DNA from: Lachnospiraceae bacterium
Lineage (GTDB): Bacteria > Bacillota_A > Clostridia > Lachnospirales > Lachnospiraceae
Assembly: GCA_017958245.1 (NCBI GenBank)
Contig: JAGDDC010000078.1
Span: 1 to 6,146, forward strand
Direction: 5' to 3'
Length of the DNA stretch: 6,146 bases
Shown here: piece after piece, positions 5,559 through 6,146 of the stretch
Numbering within the stretch: position 1 is the stretch's first letter
Layout of the letters: the number at the start of each line of letters is the position of its first letter
Program-made: the position numbers and the translations under genes
The notes under the pieces: model-generated
Told to the model about the DNA's origin: nothing
What the model saw: the letters and a program-made list of their open reading frames with translations, nothing else
Database searches by the model: none

Positions 5559-6146
5559 TTATTTGTTCAGATACTCGTCGATCGACTTTGCGGCAAGTTT
5601 GCCTGCGCCCATAGCCGAGATAACGGTTGCTGCGCCTGTAACTGCATCGCCGCCTGCGTAAACCGCATTGCGCGATGTGAGGCCGTCCTCGTTGACGATG
5701 ATACCGCCGTGGCTGTTGACCTCAAGGCCCTTGGTAGTATCCTTGATGAGCGGGTTGGGTGAAGTACCGATGGAGATAACGACCGTATCAACATCGAGAA
5801 CGAACTCTGAGCCGGGGATGGCAACAGGTCTTCTTCTTCCCTTCTCGTCGGGCTCGCCAAGCTCCATCTGGATGCACTTCATGCCTGTAACGAAGCCGTT
5901 CTTGGGATCGCGGGGATCGTCAGTGTTCTGGTATCCGAGGATCTCAACAGGGTTGTTGAGAAGCTTGAAGTCGATACCCTCTTCCATAGCGTGCTCAACC
6001 TCTTCCTTACGTGCGGGAAGCTCCTCGAGTGAACGACGATATACGATGTATACGTGCTCAGCGCCAAGACGAAGTGCTGTACGTGCAGCATCCATAGCAA
6101 CGTTACCGCCGCCGACAACTGCTACCTTACCGCCCTTCATGATAGG
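5559..6146 (-). CDS. NADPH-dependent glutamate synthase small-subunit-like flavoprotein (GltA/NfnB type), C-terminal 195 residues
   Basis: The frame runs from the window edge to TAA at 5559-5561; the ATG at 6140 is internal because codons for Pro and Ile precede it. Fragment residues 8-19 (VAVVGGGNVAMD) are the GxGxxA-type dinucleotide-binding turn of the NADPH domain. IVYRRS at 34-39 supplies the arginines that usually hold the 2'-phosphate of NADPH. IGTSPNPLI, and YAGGDAVTGAATV at 163-175, form the C-terminal FAD-binding segment of this pyridine nucleotide-disulfide reductase-like fold. Known family roles: the beta subunit passes NADPH electrons to the glutamate synthase large subunit, or, as NfnB, takes part in ferredoxin-dependent NADP reduction with NfnA. 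The fragment cannot separate the two. The whole protein is usually about 460-470 residues, so about 270 N-terminal residues, including the iron-sulfur domain, are outside. Two terminators follow, so it is not co-transcribed with the lipoprotein gene except by read-through. Confidence 0.92.
   Translation of the reverse strand, partial: PIMKGGKVAVVGGGNVAMDAARTALRLGAEHVYIVYRRSLEELPARKEEVEHAMEEGIDFKLLNNPVEILGYQNTDDPRDPKNGFVTGMKCIQMELGEPDEKGRRRPVAIPGSEFVLDVDTVVISIGTSPNPLIKDTTKGLEVNSHGGIIVNEDGLTSRNAVYAGGDAVTGAATVISAMGAGKLAAKSIDEYLNK

Overview
The window reads as one strand of a low-complexity bacterial chromosome arm: every supportable gene lies on the minus strand, so biological order runs from high to low coordinates. 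The gene families (an NADPH-dependent glutamate synthase/NfnB-type flavoprotein, a BspA-like leucine-rich-repeat lipoprotein with a typical Clostridia-style pre-repeat motif, and SbcD/SbcC of the Gram-positive type), the AAGGAG-type ribosome binding sites and a TTG start suggest a Bacillota member, probably Clostridia and perhaps Lachnospiraceae-like, with fairly high GC. This placement is inference from sequence style, not a database match.

Layout, in direction of transcription. From 6146 to 5559 is the C-terminal 195 residues of a glutamate synthase small-subunit-like flavoprotein (its start lies outside the window). It is closed off by two tandem intrinsic terminators with nearly the same stem (5520-5546 and 5494-5519). 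Immediately after them is a good candidate sigma-A promoter with an extended -10 (5464-5492). About 157 nt of GC-rich leader follow (5301-5457), with an unusual density of long, mutually competing inverted repeats and no visible Shine-Dalgarno. Then come a 659-residue lipoprotein with about 16 BspA-type LRRs (5300-3321), sbcD (3306-1981, TTG start) and sbcC (1962 to beyond position 1). The gaps of 14 and 18 bp, with the sbcD ribosome binding site packed just after the lipoprotein stop, indicate one transcript: lipoprotein-sbcD-sbcC.

SbcD (Mre11-like nuclease) and SbcC (Rad50-like ATPase) form the SbcCD complex, which opens hairpins and trims DNA ends at stalled or broken forks. The visible part of SbcC runs from the Walker A motif through the first coiled-coil arm and stops just past the CxxC zinc hook. 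Both proteins carry extra polar/acidic low-complexity insertions. The one in SbcC is a recent-looking tandem array of a 12-residue (36 bp) unit in 72-bp higher-order copies.

The items most worth a second look are the structured, SD-less leader, the linkage of an exported LRR lipoprotein to a DNA-repair nuclease, and the paired insertions in SbcC and SbcD. No CRISPR array, insertion sequence, tRNA or rRNA was seen. I see no convincing gene on the plus strand.
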